A stretch of 64,000 nucleotides of DNA. Origin: Rhypophila decipiens (taxonomy: Eukaryota > Ascomycota > Sordariomycetes > Sordariales > Naviculisporaceae). The stretch covers positions 372,001 through 436,000 of the forward strand of contig MU858051.1 of NCBI GenBank assembly GCA_033297075.1, in the 5' to 3' direction. Every line of letters begins with the position of its first letter. Position 1 is the first letter of the stretch. Made by a program: the position numbers and the translations under genes. This document shows positions 11,205 to 23,700 of the stretch, one piece after another. Below the pieces are notes generated by a model. The model ran no database searches. It was not told the origin of the DNA and saw only the letters and a list, made by a program, of their open reading frames with translations.

Positions 11205-12565
11205 GTTGAGATGTGATGTTCGTGGGAGATTCGTATACCATGACAAACTATCTCATGAACAATACAAGCATATTGCGACCCGAAGATAAAGTCTATAAGG
11301 TGTGCTCCATGATTAGAAATACGGGGAGGTTGTTGTCGAGAATCGTCATCTGCACAGTGTATTTCACCATTGCGGGGTGTAAGTGAGCTGCAATGATTCG
11401 TGTCGAGTCCCGACTACCTCGCCCAGCACCAAACCTATCAATAGGTCGGTCCCCAGCTCCAAGGATCACAAGTCATGTATGGTATTGGAGAATAAAAATC
11501 GAAAGGGAGAATTGGAAATATCCAAGGCAGTCCCTATCTGTCACCCTGCCTCAAAGCTCACAGCTCATTCTCTTCCGGCGAGAGCTTGAGATTACCGAAG
11601 AAGCAGAAACACGCAACTTAAACCACCATCTAATCGCCCAGTAAGCTGCCTAGCGGAGGGAGCCAGGATTATATGAGAGTAACAATATGATGGGAGCCAT
11701 CAGGGAATTGAGCGCGACTCGTAACCCCCACAGGCCGGTCCCGGAAGTTCAGTCGCCATGATAGAGTAGCTCCAGCTTCAAAGACTCGACTCGGAACATA
11801 TTCTTCGTATGATAAGATCAACGTTCACATGGCGGTTTCGAGTAAGATGCTAGAACGACTTTAAAGGTACACGACGGTTCATGTAATCGTGCCCGTTGAA
11901 CGTAGCGAAACGTCGGTCGCGTAGGCTAAAGATCCAGAGCGAGTTTCAGCGAAGACTTCACCTGGACAAAAAGTATCAGCAAATCTCTCAATGCACATTG
12001 TGTACTTAAGCAAGGTCGGCCGTTAGCCCTGTGATCCGGGCTTGATGTAGTCCGGCGACAAACCCGAGCTGGAGCGAGCGAGGCTGATGCCAAGGCCTGG
12101 ACCCCATTCAAGCTTGGGATGGAAAAGTGCATCCGGTGTGACGAAAAAGGTCGGGATTCACATGTAAAAATCCCCTCCAAAAAATAGCGGAAAAGCCCAG
12201 GGCTTGTCCGCTGCAGACCCCTGCGTCATTGGCGACTTGCGGGGAACCCCAGGCCCGGCCCTCATTGGACCCGCACCCCCAGGTTTTGTGCCGACAGGTG
12301 CCGTCATCCTCGTGGAGCTCTTCCTTTGCATGTGCCATGTGCTATCCACATTGTCCTTGTTCCGTTCCCGTCACTCTGGGATCTTACCTGCTCCGCAAAA
12401 GCAACAACAGCCACGAACGATTGTTATAACGGTTTTCCAATGAGGTGAAAGACGGTTTATTGACATTTTTTTCCGAGTGCCCATTGCACATTCTCGCCAT
12501 CGTCTCGACTCGACCTCAACGTCTTCTTCGCCCCGCCCACTCGCCAGTCGATTGCCGAGGTAAAC
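11205..12565. other. divergent promoter region, FMO / PXMP4
   Basis: 1.36 kb between two genes transcribed apart, so it should hold both promoters. Short frames on both strands (up to 153 codons on the minus strand, overlapping PXMP4) have no domain features. No repeat or RNA gene was found. Confidence 0.55.
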
Positions 12566-13522
12566 ATGTCGGGTGCTGTCGAGAGCCTCAGGGTATGACA
12601 AGACACTGTGTTCATGCTGTCGCGACATTGGGGAAGGGGTACTAATGGAATTGCGACGCAGGCTTCCGTTGAGCGCATTATTCTCGATCCCAAGTATCAC
12701 GATGTTCTTGCTGTCGTCAAAGGCGCTCGCAATGGCGCCGTCTACGGAGCCAAAGTGCGGTTTCCGCATGCGCTCGTGTATGGCATCCGAACCCGAACTG
12801 CCGCTCGCCAGAATGATGCTGATGGATGACAATAAAATATAGCATGATTATGCTGTTTCGATCCGGAACGTATGTTTTCGCCTTGGGGCGCATGCCGTCC
12901 TCTTTTATTCGCGGGCGGGCCTGAGCTAATTCGCTCGCTCTATAGTGTTCGTGAAAAGTTATGGCTCATATTTCGCGCCACGAAAACACACGCCCGAAAC
13001 TTGGCCAAGTTTGCGACGATATACAAAGCGACATGCATGCTGCTGAAGAATTACGGCTCAACGCCGGGCAAAGAGGGTAGGAAAATTTGTCTTTGACCCC
13101 TAATAGATAACTGGAACCGCTCTGACCTGGCATCCGTGCTGCCTCTAGGTCCCTACGATAGTTTTATGGCCGGTCTTCTCGGCGGCTACATCGTTTTCGG
13201 CCAGCGGTCACGCTCTGGCAAGATCTCGAGCGTCAACCAACAGATCGTCGTGTACGTCTTTGCGCGTGTCGTGCTGGCACTGGCACGCCTGGCCGTCAAA
13301 CCGGGGTACGGCCTCGCAGGAATATCAGAGCCAAATAAGAGCGCCGCAATCAGCCATTATGCGTGGCCGGTATTCGCGAGTGTATCATGGGCCATGGTTA
13401 TGCACATCTTCCACTGGCATCCAGCGGAGCTCCAGCCCAGTTTGCGTTCCAGCATGACGTACATCTACGCCAATGCCGATACGTGGGATGGACTTCGCAA
13501 TTTTGTTTGGCATAACAAGTGA
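12566..13522 (+). CDS. PXMP4: peroxisomal membrane protein 4 (PMP24, Tim17 superfamily)
   Basis: A small integral membrane protein of peroxisomes in the Tim17/Tim22/Tim23/Pmp24 superfamily; its molecular role is not settled. Five exons: 12566-12592, 12662-12777, 12843-12869, 12946-13076 and 13149-13522, 224 aa, close to the 210-220 aa typical of the family. The protein reads MSGAVESLRASVERIILDP, then KGARNGAVYGAKVRFPHALVM, MLFRSGTVREK, RATKTHARNLAKFATIYK, GPYDSFMAGLLGGYIVFG and a C-terminal hydrophobic part with HYAWPVFASVSWAMVMHIF. The glycine-rich AGLLGGYIVFG segment and the FRSG and HARNLA blocks are family landmarks. The third exon is 27 nt long; it is needed to restore MIMLFRSG. Introns are 65-76 nt with normal ends. 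PEX5, another peroxisome gene, lies 44 kb away in the same window. Confidence 0.93.
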
Positions 13523-14412
13523 AATGGATTGCAGTGACGACTATCACACGAGAGGATGAAAGAGGGACATCGGAACATTTTAAATGGGCGTTTTCTTTGT
13601 ATTTTTGATTACCAACTACTTTTTATCGGACGGTAGACCTGTTTTTGAATTTTTCTTTCAGGGGCTGCATTTATCTCACCACACCAAGTACATAGGTATC
13701 TCTTGCTTTGCGAAAGTCGGTGGGCTCTGCTACCGCGTGGACCTTGTACATAGCAGGACTTTGTTCGGCGTCATTGCATGCTAGAGAAGAAAAAAGCCAA
13801 GCTTAGGGTTTTGTCCCATTTCTGAAGGCGATTCTTGGAACATTACTCTGTGTGGTTTAAGAGAAGGGAACATATTTGCAGAAAGGTGCTGTGGCAGGTG
13901 CCTATCTGGTCGCTCTCGTGATACAGTATCGGCATTGTACCTGCCTCATATAGTCGGCAGACAAAATGCATTGGTGGCCAGGGCCAACTCAATTCTTGAA
14001 GCTGAGTCTCTTATTTTCTTGGGTCATTGGGCTTCCATCATGAGTTGTGAGAGGACAGCAGAGTGGTACTTTGGAATGTACGGAGATAACTGTTGCTTAC
14101 GGTACTTTGTCTGACCCTGGAGTTACCATGTGGACTGCTGATGAGCCAGTGGAACGCATAAACCACACCCGATGACCTCAAACAACATTAAACAATTATG
14201 ATATAATTTAGATATGTGGTAAGTCCGCTGTGACATATGAATAGGAGCAAAGAGATGCACACGCTAGGGTATAAGTATATAATAGTACATAAGACCATCA
14301 TGACCTGAAATGGACAAACGAAAACCGGACGATCAGTCCAAAATAGAGAAGGAACACAGGCATACCAACGCCATTCACATTCCTATGATGTCTTCAAAAA
14401 CCTCCAAAATAC
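13523..14412. other. intergenic, convergent PXMP4 and ankyrin gene
   Basis: Shared 3' flank of two convergent genes. It contains only short frames (66 codons or fewer) and nothing recognisable as RNA gene or repeat. Confidence 0.6.
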
Positions 14413-16125
14413 CTAATGCTTGGGGTTAAACCAAACCATAATCTCATGATAGCCCTTGGCAATCGAGCTCCCAATAGCAGTCAGCACCTTCCACAACTGC
14501 TTCGGCACATACACCACAACCCAAAACAGACCCAAGCACAAATACCAAAGCAGTTCCCCAACCCAGCCAAACAACTTCCTCATAGCCTGGTACGAGACCT
14601 CCCCAAACGACTTGACCCCATTCCAAATCGCCACTGGCAAATCCACAAAAACAGCCTTGACCGCGCTCACAAACCCATTCCACACATCCTTCAACGTGAT
14701 CCTCCTAAAGAATCCCAAAACAGCCATCACAGCCGTATGTATCGCACTCACAACCCTCAAGAACACATCTCCCACGGCCATCCCAATTCTCTTCAAACAT
14801 TGCCAGACCCAGACTCCCGCAATCTTCATGAATCCGGGTATCCTGCTCACAATTCTCCAAAGCCACTTGAAAACTCTACCCACAAAACCCGGAATCTTTT
14901 TTATCCCCCTCCCAACAGCCTTGACCCCTCTACCAAGCTTCTCAACACCCTTCTTCATCCTCCCCGGCAAGGCCTTGACCTGGCGGCTACACCACCCCGG
15001 AAAATGCTGATAATTCTTTCCAACCCAGACAGCCCCCTTCTTCAGCGGCAAGAAAACCATATGCTTGGGACAGCTCCACAAAAAGAACCTCGGAAGATCC
15101 CAGACGAAGAATTTCCCAAAATCATACAAATTCCTCCCCGCCGTTTTGATTCTCCTGACTGCCTTTTCATGATGATTCTTCCACCTCCTCCATGCGCCTC
15201 CCCTTCTTGCGGGTAAAACCTCGACTATTTCTCGATGTAAGCCATCAGCTGCTAGCCGAAGAGCAAGCTGTCCGTCTGGTGCGATAATTCCGTCGTCTGC
15301 TTTGAAATCGTCAACGAGCAACCTGACCAATGCCAAGTTGCCCATCAAGGCAGCTACCATTAAAGGTGTGCGAAGTGGTAACCGTCCCGCAAAGTCACGG
15401 TCTTCGGAGATGAGCCGTGAGGCAAGATACGCCTCGTTCTGCCATGAGTAAACCTGACCAAGGGGCTTGGGACCCAGTCCCCAAGAGTCAGAGTCGAGTC
15501 TCCATTCTTGCTCGAACCGGCTGAGCAAGTTGACGTCTGCCCCGTGGTTGAGCAGTGTGCAGACTATCCCGCCGTGCCCGGTAGAGACGCCTACGATCAG
15601 GGGTGTCTCGCCTCGCGCGTTGGGACAATCGGGGGAGATGAGGCCTTGGGAGATGAAGAGAGACGTGAGCTCGTCGTTTTGGGAGATGATGGACTGGAAA
15701 AAGGCGTTTATTATCTGGTGCGCGAGGGGACCTGCTTGGGAGGGATAGGTGGTGGTGGTGGTGGTTGGTTCGAACTTGGTTATGGGTAGAGGGATGGAAG
15801 CTGCTAGGGCGCGGTTTTTGAGCGTCGTGAGGGAGGCGGTTGGTTCTTCGTATGGAGAGGTGGTTGTGTATGCTGGGACTACTGATGACTCTCCTCCAAG
15901 TTGGTGATGACTTGATCCGGGCACGGGCACGGTGAGTGTGTAGCTTGGGGGCGTGTCGTCCGAGTTGACTGCCGTGGGCCCGGGGCTGCCTGAGGAGGAG
16001 GAGGAAGGGCCTGAAGTAGTTGGTGTCTCCTCGAAAGGATTCCGAGTTGTTGATGATGCTTGCGCCATCATGTCTTGCTCTGGCTCGGCCCCTGGTGTTT
16101 GTTTTGATTTTGAGTCTGAAGACAT
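14413..16125 (-). CDS. ankyrin-repeat protein with long basic/hydrophobic C-terminus
   Basis: Single-exon gene, 570 aa, starting MSSDSKSKQTPGAEP. Residues 1-130 are Ser/Thr/Pro-rich and likely disordered, with a PPSY sequence (59-62) that fits the PPxY ligand of WW domains such as in Rsp5-type ubiquitin ligases. Two to three ankyrin-like repeats follow: RGETPLIVGVSTGHGG...LLNHGADVNL (171-200) and RTPLMVAALMGNLALVRLLV (252-271), plus a weaker one at GQLALRLAADGLHREIVEVL. The last 250 residues are unusual: repeated Trp/Phe/Val-rich helices broken by Lys/Arg clusters (for example KKIPGFVGRVFKWLWRIV), suggesting several amphipathic, membrane-lying helices and at least one true membrane segment (LLWYLCLGLFWVVVYV, about 535-550). 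I do not recognise the full architecture. A role in membrane protein traffic or turnover would be a guess from the PPxY motif. Confidence 0.85.
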   Translation of the reverse strand: MSSDSKSKQTPGAEPEQDMMAQASSTTRNPFEETPTTSGPSSSSSGSPGPTAVNSDDTPPSYTLTVPVPGSSHHQLGGESSVVPAYTTTSPYEEPTASLTTLKNRALAASIPLPITKFEPTTTTTTYPSQAGPLAHQIINAFFQSIISQNDELTSLFISQGLISPDCPNARGETPLIVGVSTGHGGIVCTLLNHGADVNLLSRFEQEWRLDSDSWGLGPKPLGQVYSWQNEAYLASRLISEDRDFAGRLPLRTPLMVAALMGNLALVRLLVDDFKADDGIIAPDGQLALRLAADGLHREIVEVLPARRGGAWRRWKNHHEKAVRRIKTAGRNLYDFGKFFVWDLPRFFLWSCPKHMVFLPLKKGAVWVGKNYQHFPGWCSRQVKALPGRMKKGVEKLGRGVKAVGRGIKKIPGFVGRVFKWLWRIVSRIPGFMKIAGVWVWQCLKRIGMAVGDVFLRVVSAIHTAVMAVLGFFRRITLKDVWNGFVSAVKAVFVDLPVAIWNGVKSFGEVSYQAMRKLFGWVGELLWYLCLGLFWVVVYVPKQLWKVLTAIGSSIAKGYHEIMVWFNPKH

Positions 16126-17022
16126 GATGCCGGTTGTTGAAAGGAGAAGTATCTTGTTTGGTTGCCGGGCCTCGAATGGATATCTGATTCGGAAATAATT
16201 ACTTCGAGGACGTCTTCAACAGCGCTGTAAAGTAAAAGTCTAGAGTGCAGTAAGTGCTGAAATATATGAATGTTTGATTTCAATGTTGCCCCGTGTCAAC
16301 TTGACGATCCCGTGATTTCAGTATCTGAATGACAAGCCAAGTTGAGATTATGGTGACGCGGCGTCTGGAAGATTTACTTGAAGAATATATCACCCGGATC
16401 CACCCCCTTTCACATGCCATTTGATCTTGATATCTTAGTGCTTTATTGGGAGGCCGTGCCGCGGAATTACCACGAGATCATGATCGCTTTGAATTAAAAG
16501 TAGTGAATCTCAAAAACAAACACCTCTGCCACGCCAACAGGGTGTTGGATCGTAGTCTCATAAAGAGGTGAGGTCGACAGTCGAGAGGGAATCGTGGCGC
16601 AGCTTTGCCAAGAAGGTCAAACCCAAGGCATAAAGTGGTAACTCTGCCACCACCAATTTCAGCCCCCAGGCGCCCCTGTCAACACGCAACCCAAAGAAAG
16701 GCCGGCGCTAAAAAGCAGAGCTTATTTCCCTTTTCGGTATGCTTGGAGAAGCTGGACAGTCTGCCTTTGTGTGACAGTTCTGGCGTGTTTGCTTGAATCT
16801 GACATGTGAAGTTCAACACTTTTGAAAAAAAAACGCCCCTCGGACTATCCCAAAAATTGAATCACCAGATTCAAGAATGTCTAAATTACATCATCTAGTC
16901 TACCTGAACCTCGCAGTCCAAATATTCCTTCTAGATGCAGTCCAGTCCCGCAAGTTGAAATGGGTATACATATCGCCAGACTCCTCTTCATCTATATTCT
17001 ATCCTGCCCAGCCATGCAAGGT
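16126..17022. other. intergenic, ankyrin gene promoter side
   Basis: Lies between two minus-strand genes: promoter of the ankyrin gene and 3' flank of the oxidoreductase gene. No supported coding region, RNA gene or repeat. Confidence 0.6.
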
Positions 17023-18563
17023 CTAAATCTCAGTCTTGGCAGCCAGAGAACCGCCCTGGTCCTTCCGAGTCTTCTCAACCCAGGCAGGAACAACCCTCTT
17101 CAAAAACTTCATGAATTTCCACATCCCAACCGCAGACTCGACGTTGCCCTCGGGATCCGTCACGCGCTCGGGGAACGCAATGCCAGCCCCAAACAAGCCC
17201 CGAACCTCCTTCCCATGCCCATCACGGAACCCGCCAGTCGTGTCATCGAATTTGAGCATCTCAGGACCATTTTTTATAAGAGGCAAAGGTACGGGTTCAT
17301 ACCCGATCGCCTGGACCACAAAATCACACCCAGGCAATTCCTTTTCAAACTGCTGCTTCTCTGCTTCCTCTCCGCCAGAGCAGTCCACCCGCTTGATCAT
17401 CTTGCCGACCCCGCTCGTATTGATCATGTCGCCCTCGAGGTGCCTCCGTGCGAACTTGGCAGAAGTCCCCTTGAGACCCGTGTTATCGTAGATGATATAG
17501 TCTTTTTCGTAGATGGCGTACTTGAGGTTTGTATACCGGGTGAACCATTTGACGCGGATATTCTTCAGCGGGGAGTCGAGCTTCGAATTAGAATAAAGGT
17601 CCCAGAGGTTTTTGAGAACCAAGATGGCCGAGTGAGAAGCGCCAATCACTCCTACTGTTATGGGCCGGCCTTCTTTGAGTGGGCCTTCATCTTTTTCAAG
17701 TTCACGGGGTAATTCGCGGGCCAGCGCGGTTGGGCTGAGGGCAATATCCAGATAGAGGTTTCTCGGTCCATCGACAGGGAGTCTCATGAACCTTGGGGAT
17801 GCGCCAGTGCACAACACTACCAGCGGCGCGGATCGCGTGATGAAGTCAGTTTCGTATGCTTTGGCCTTGAGCTCGTCCACTTTAATTGCGAGTGACCATC
17901 TTGATGTCTTGTATTCCCAGTTAGCCCAGTGTACAGGGGAGCCTAGGGTGTAAGTGGCCTAAACCTACTGATTTGTCCCAAGTCATGGTCCCCACCCCCC
18001 CAGGGTGTGCCGATATCTGATCATGCATTGCCAGGCCGTCTGTGAGGAGCTTGAGCATATTACCGGCGTAGTGCAACGAACAGGTCTTGTCTTGCGGGAG
18101 TTGCCGTAGCTCGGTCAGAGCATTTGGCTTCCTCTCTGGCTTGAGTGCCGCATCGCAAATTTCCCTGAATGGTTTCAACGCAACGGCGAACTGAGAAAAG
18201 AGTTCGGCTTTGGTGTTGCTGTGAACCTTGATTAGTGAATCGGATTTATTCATATCAGGGCTCAATCGGCAAGCTGACTCACCTCGGCACCTCGCGATAC
18301 TTTGTATTGATCCGCCCGCCGTCAAAATCACGATCGACCCAGGCAATCTTGCCCTCGTCGGGCTTGATCGATGTCAGCAGATTACCGACGGCAGCGATAC
18401 CGGCCGGTCCTCCGCCGACAACTATGGCCGCTACGTCGTCGTGGTGACGGGGGGCATATCCGTGCGTATGAGACTTCCTTTGGAGTAAATGTGTTCCGGT
18501 TCTGGGAGAAATGCGCCTCAGACCGCTGCAGCCTTGCCGTCCGATGACGAGGAGCGGATGCAT
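17023..18563 (-). CDS. FAD/NAD(P)-binding oxidoreductase, pyridine nucleotide-disulfide type
   Basis: A flavoprotein with two dinucleotide-binding folds; substrate unknown. Exons on the minus strand: 18283-18563, 17969-18218 and 17023-17907, 471 aa. Residues 1-45 are Arg-rich with no acidic residues in the first 40 ([20 protein letters not shown]...), a possible mitochondrial presequence, followed by [16 protein letters not shown] (FAD loop, GGGPAG at 50-55) and YREVPSNTK, a conserved post-Rossmann motif of this group. The second fold is [13 protein letters not shown] (about 263-275). [11 protein letters not shown] and [11 protein letters not shown] resemble the ATG-type motifs that end each fold, and [12 protein letters not shown] near the C-terminus fits the last FAD-contact strand. 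Acceptors for introns 1 and 2 were chosen because they alone keep the frame open (cacag before 18218; tacaag before 17907, with branch gctaac). It resembles ornithine/lysine monooxygenase-like flavoproteins, but I would not assign a reaction. Confidence 0.85.
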
Positions 18564-19231
18564 GGTGTGTAAAGGTTGCGTAGATGTGAAGTCAAGGAGA
18601 GCTGAAACGGCAGCTGCTTTGTTAATTTAAGTTTCAGGGACGACAGAAAGAAAGACCATGGCAGGCTAGTATCCATTAATTTGATTGGCTGAAAATGACG
18701 ACAGGTGTATGCATGTGAGGCAATAGCGGGTAGCCCCCTTGTCCCTGCCGCTAATCCTCATTGAAATGCAGGGGTGATGAGCTTGAACTTACGACAATTC
18801 AATTGTCTTACAAACATAAAGTCAAAATTCATAATCCCGTTTAGAATCAAGAGCTTTACTAGATCTGATTTCAATTGAAACATCGGTGCTACATCATGTA
18901 TGCACCCATCGTTTATTTTATTTTTCTCGGCCCTGATAACATCTCATTGCTTAGACCTCACTGACGAGTCTGCCGGTCATGAGGAATCTGCCCAAATCTT
19001 TCTCTCAATATTCGAGAGAAAATCATACAACGAGAGAATAAATGACCATGTGGGTACTCCTTAGATTGGAGTTCTTACTATCTTTCAACGAGTCCTGGAT
19101 TAAGTCTTCAAACAGGAAGAATACATTTCACCGACGACCATCCAGCCTCCTTCAAGACTTCAATTCATCCCGACCCTATAGCAACATCCTAATAACATCC
19201 CACTTCCCATCTCAACATTACAACGAGTCAG
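18564..19231. other. intergenic, oxidoreductase promoter side
   Basis: AT-richer stretch between two minus-strand genes; it holds the promoter of the oxidoreductase gene and the 3' flank of the membrane protein gene. No supported feature. Confidence 0.6.
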
Positions 19232-20760
19232 CTAGACACTAACAACACTCGGACTAACCAAAACATCCGGATGCCCCAAAACCTCACCCCCTAGCCTGGT
19301 CAATTTCTCCAACCCAGGCAGAACAACCAGGCTACTCTTCTCCAAATCCGACGAAGTAGACTGGTGCTGCTGGTGAATATACGTATACCTCCACAAACAA
19401 GGGTGCGAGAAGATGCTATACCCAAACACGGCGCACTCGTAAATGACCCCCTCGAGGTTCTTGGTCTGGTCGAATAGAGCCCTGCTATCTTCATGCACAA
19501 AATGAGACAAGAATCTATTCACCGCTGTGTGGAAACGCTCTATTTGTGTGTTGGGGCTCTCTGGTGGGGTTAGAGGGATTGACTTGTCGGTATTATTGTT
19601 TAAGAGGTAGGCTGAGGCTCGTCGCCAGGTGTCGAGGGCTGTTGTGGCTTTATTGCTCGTCAGCTGCTGTCTTTTTGGGATTTGTGAGGACTCATGAGGC
19701 AATACTTACAGTATTGATAATCTTCCGGCTTGTCACATGGCAGGCTCTGCATGAAGGCAGCCACTCCAGGCGGAAGCAATGTCAGGCCATGGGCATAGTG
19801 GACGTCGAGGGCAGAAAAAATGGTGAGCGCGAGGAAATGACAAATCGCAACATGTCGAGTGTGTGGCGCCAGTGCTAGCACAGCAATATGGTTCCGCATT
19901 GTGTCATCGAGGTTTAATCCGTCCAACGAATCTCTGAGGACACTGTGGTTGACGTGGAGAGAGTTCAAGTGGTAGTTGTTCTTGACATGCTCTTCTATCA
20001 GGTTGCCGAGGTAGATGAGCTCCTCGGCAATGGTATCGTCGCTTGCACCTTCTGAGGGTAGTAACACGTTGGCTTGGCCGACGAGGGAAGATGATGGAGG
20101 CATTACGGCTGCGGCGGAAGTTGGAGTGACTCGCGGGCTGCTCTGTGTTTGGGATGAAGGAGAATTCATTGCGGGGTCTTTGGGCGGTGGGACTGGAGGA
20201 GCTGAGAGGAGCATAACGCTCCTCTCTTCAGCATGGGGCATACGACCGTTCTTGCTGCGACGGCGTCGGCAACATAGCAAACAACCTGCTGCCGCCAGGC
20301 CTAGCAGGATACCCAGCACAAGTGCGCCGATACCAATGCCGCTGAGAGCCGCGGTAGTAAAGATCGGCGCACTTGGATCAGAGCTTTTGGCTCCTGTGGA
20401 ATTGGAAGCGGAGGTCTCGATGACAGTTCTGGTCCTATAAGAGGTAACCTCTGAGGGTGGTGTTCCGATGGTAGCAGTTGATGGGTCCGCCACAATCTGC
20501 GTTATCGCCATCGGGAAGGTGAATGCGCAAGGAAATGGATAGTTGAAGCCTCCGGGGTCAATGAGGGTCGAGGAGATATTCTGGACTATCGGTACTCCTT
20601 GGGCTAATAAGCTCGGACCCTGAAGCGTTCCAATCCCGCAAGTAGCTGACGGCACACCAGGAGGAGGTATGTACTCGCTTTTTGCCGTCTGTGTATTTGG
20701 GACCCAGAATGATGCTGAGACTATGACCGTCACTGCAGTTGCTTCAGATATCGTCGCCAT
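19232..20760 (-). CDS. single-pass membrane protein, uncharacterised
   Basis: Two exons on the minus strand, 19710-20760 and 19232-19647 (intron 62 nt, donor gtaagt, branch gctgac, acceptor aaag), 488 aa. Residues 1-135 are Ser/Thr/Pro-rich with two possible N-glycosylation sites (NIS at 61, NST at 120) and a few Cys. One transmembrane helix runs about 137-163 (ALSGIGIGALVLGILLGLAA...), ending in LLCCRRRRSK: the Cys could be palmitoylated and the Arg cluster places the C-terminus in the cytosol. The cytosolic part has a Pro/Ser linker, then a helical segment (EELIYLGNLIEEHVKNNYHL) and a C-terminal domain (AVNRFLSHFVHE, LVVLPGLEKLTRLG). There is no clear N-terminal signal peptide, so insertion would rely on the internal helix. 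The layout resembles fungal plasma-membrane sensors with a Ser/Thr-rich outer part, but no named domain is seen. Confidence 0.82.
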
Positions 20761-23700
20761 GGTCGGTAAAGATATGATACCAAATTACTCGGTAAATCCA
20801 AGGTCTGCAGTAGAAGAATTTTCGATGTTATCTTACTCGTTGGCTCGTTGGGGGGACTCGCATATATGGTGCTTGCTTTGTGGGCTGGTTACTCGGCCCC
20901 CATAGTGCTCATGGGCTGCTGAAGCTTGTCCGTTGATATAAAACTGTATTTGTGTAACTGTCTTGTGAGTATCCGACAGCACAACGTTGGTGGAGTGTTT
21001 CACCAGCGGCAGCCAGGGCCCAATATCAAGGAAGGCATATTTAATCGATGATTATATACAATCACCGATAGAGTCTGATACTTGTCTTCTTCTCGGATAG
21101 ATACCGCTAGTGTAAAGATCAACAACGACCTGACAGAATACAATCCATATCTAAATCCACTTGCTATCGAACTCAGACTCATACACTGTGGAATTCCAAT
21201 AGGATGAGCCACTTTGGTTGTCTTGGATGTATGGTAGGACTTCTTGTGACACTAGTGGCACAATATGCAGAAGGCCGAAGACACAGCAACAATACAAACT
21301 CCAACAGAATATCAAATGATGACCGAATTTCCCGAGATGCGTGACAACACTGTGAGTCCAACACTACATGTGCCTTTCGTTCTGTGGCATCGTCAGGGTG
21401 AAGTGGTCGCCAATGGAGACTGGTGACCCTTTATGCCTCTCCTACTCGAAGGACAGCAACCTCTGAGCCTCGAGATTGTCAGTGATCATGCATGAGAACA
21501 ACCTAAGTGGTATTAACTGACCAAGGACGCCCATCAGATGTCAGAATCGATTCTGTTCCAAGACAATCCTAGATACATCCCGGTGAGATCAAGGTGAGCT
21601 GATCTGAGTTAGAATAGTACCAAGCCTGCAAGCAGTGACCCGCAAGAATAATATTCCGAACAAATCACGCAAAATGACATCCGCGTGTAGTGTTTGCGTG
21701 ACGGACCATTCCGAGTGGCTGTCCTGCCAGTCAATATAAAATGTCCGTTTTTTCCCCACTTCCTCTCACACCTCCCTCCGTCCCCGATTGTCATTGCCCC
21801 AATTCGCCCTTTTCCCAGGTGCACCATTCCTGTTTGGTGAATTTCCAAGATATCTATATGAACTCTCCTGCTAGTCATACATACATGTCCATTTGCCCTA
21901 CCTTGCTCGAATCTTGTGTCTGCCCTATCTCTTTACTCAGAGTCTCACCTTCCTGTCCTGGAAGTTCCAAAGCTTCATCGCCATGAAGTTATTTGATCTG
22001 AATGATTTCCGTATCGAGACGGTGATAAACAAACACACCCTTTGATGATGAGGAAGTGAGCCGCTCTGCAGCACTGTGCAGTACGGTATAGTGGTCCCGG
22101 ATGACCATGGTCCATGTCAAGGTCACAGCCAGACCGAACGGACTCCTCGGAGCTTGGAGCAATGACTGCAAGTGGCAATGCCCAACTTTTCAGCGATCTA
22201 GACCGCAGCCACTATCTTGTGTGGATAGGTGGTACTCCGTACTCCGTAGAAATAAATCTATATTTAGTCCTTCCTTCTTTGTCCATTTTCATCTTCTTTT
22301 TCTCCCATCTTCAACTTTGGTTCGGTGATTTTTCTCTGCAGACTTCCAGAATCAAAACTGCAACGGTGACAGTGACACTCGCAGATGGAGACCTGTCATC
22401 AGAAGTGGCAGCCTGTCTCCATAACCATATCGACTGTGAGATCGGGTGTAGCCGATGTGACAGATGATTTTTGACAGGTCTCTCATGATGAATTACCTGG
22501 CTCATCATCAATCGAAGGACCTTCTCTTGATCCTGGATGACTAGGAAGGCACGTAGGGTAGGTCGCAACAAAGCGTGCGTGCCACATGTTCGTTGGTTGT
22601 GTGTTATCAATGGTTATCTATCTATCACGTAGGAACCCGGCGAGGAGTCTGGCAGGCAAGTGCGTAATGTTTACATATATGACGTTGGGAATCAAACAAA
22701 TGACAACCTTGAGTAAGCCATCGAGGTAGATTTTGCCAGAAACGCTCTTTCCACAAAGCTGCAGCATTGAATCTCCCATTAGGTCCTTGACTTCATGTTG
22801 AATCTAAACGTACGTCTATGTTTAGTACAACATATTCTTCTGCCTAGGGCCAGAGGCCAGATAAATGGACAGGTATTTAAGCAGAGATTGAGATGATGGC
22901 CAAGCCGTGCCGCGATTTTCATGACAGCCCAACTCCCGCTATGATCAGATCCGATCAGATCCAGCCAGCATCCGCAGAACGCCTCGGTCCGGATCATCAG
23001 CCATCTTCAGCTAGGCTATGTGGCTGTTTTGGCACTCTATCTCGTCTCGGCGATTTCTTTGATGGCAGAAAAAAAAAACCCCATGGGCTCATACTATACG
23101 TATATAAGCAAGGCAAACAAACAAACCGTCCCGCCCCCATCCCATCTCGTCCCATCCAAGCCCGCCAAGTAACGTAGCTTCCCGGAATGAGATCCATGGC
23201 AAGAAAGACTCGAAACTTTTTCCATCTCTTTCTTTCCAAATTAGGCCCTCTCCCTCTAATCTCAAACCACCTTCATCTGGGATTGATTGAAAAAAAGGCA
23301 ATCGAAGCCTTCAAAGGGCCCTCGCCATGTGGCATGGGCGTAATACTGACGGCATCTCCAGATTGTCAAATCAAAACCACAGCCCAACAACTGCAAAGGT
23401 AATCAAGCTTGCATGGATCTCTTTCCCAGGTATGGCGTAGCTTTCAACGTCACGAGGCGGTTCCTGGCTCGGTTCTCATTTCAAACCTTACAGCCGCCAT
23501 TTTGATTAATCCTCGGTCTAGATATTTCCTCGAACCAGAGAGCAGGAGACGCTCTTGGTTTCGAATATGATTTCACACTTGTGAGACGCCCACCAAAGCC
23601 GAGCTGTATGAGCTCGACAGCATGAGGCAATGATCAATCATTTGCATTGCTGTCAAGTGTCTGGTATATCTCACGCTCATTTCCTTTGAAAAAGGAGACA

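Noticed and set aside
9415..18563. A secondary-metabolite cluster joining the monooxygenase and the FAD oxidoreductase
   Set aside because: The two flavoenzymes are 6 kb apart with a peroxisomal gene and an ankyrin gene between, and there is no backbone enzyme, transporter or pathway regulator next to them.
22387..22484. Inverted pair GAGACCTGTCA / TGACAGGTCTC
   Set aside because: Eleven bases with a spacer of about 76 bp and no extension; too small to separate from chance.
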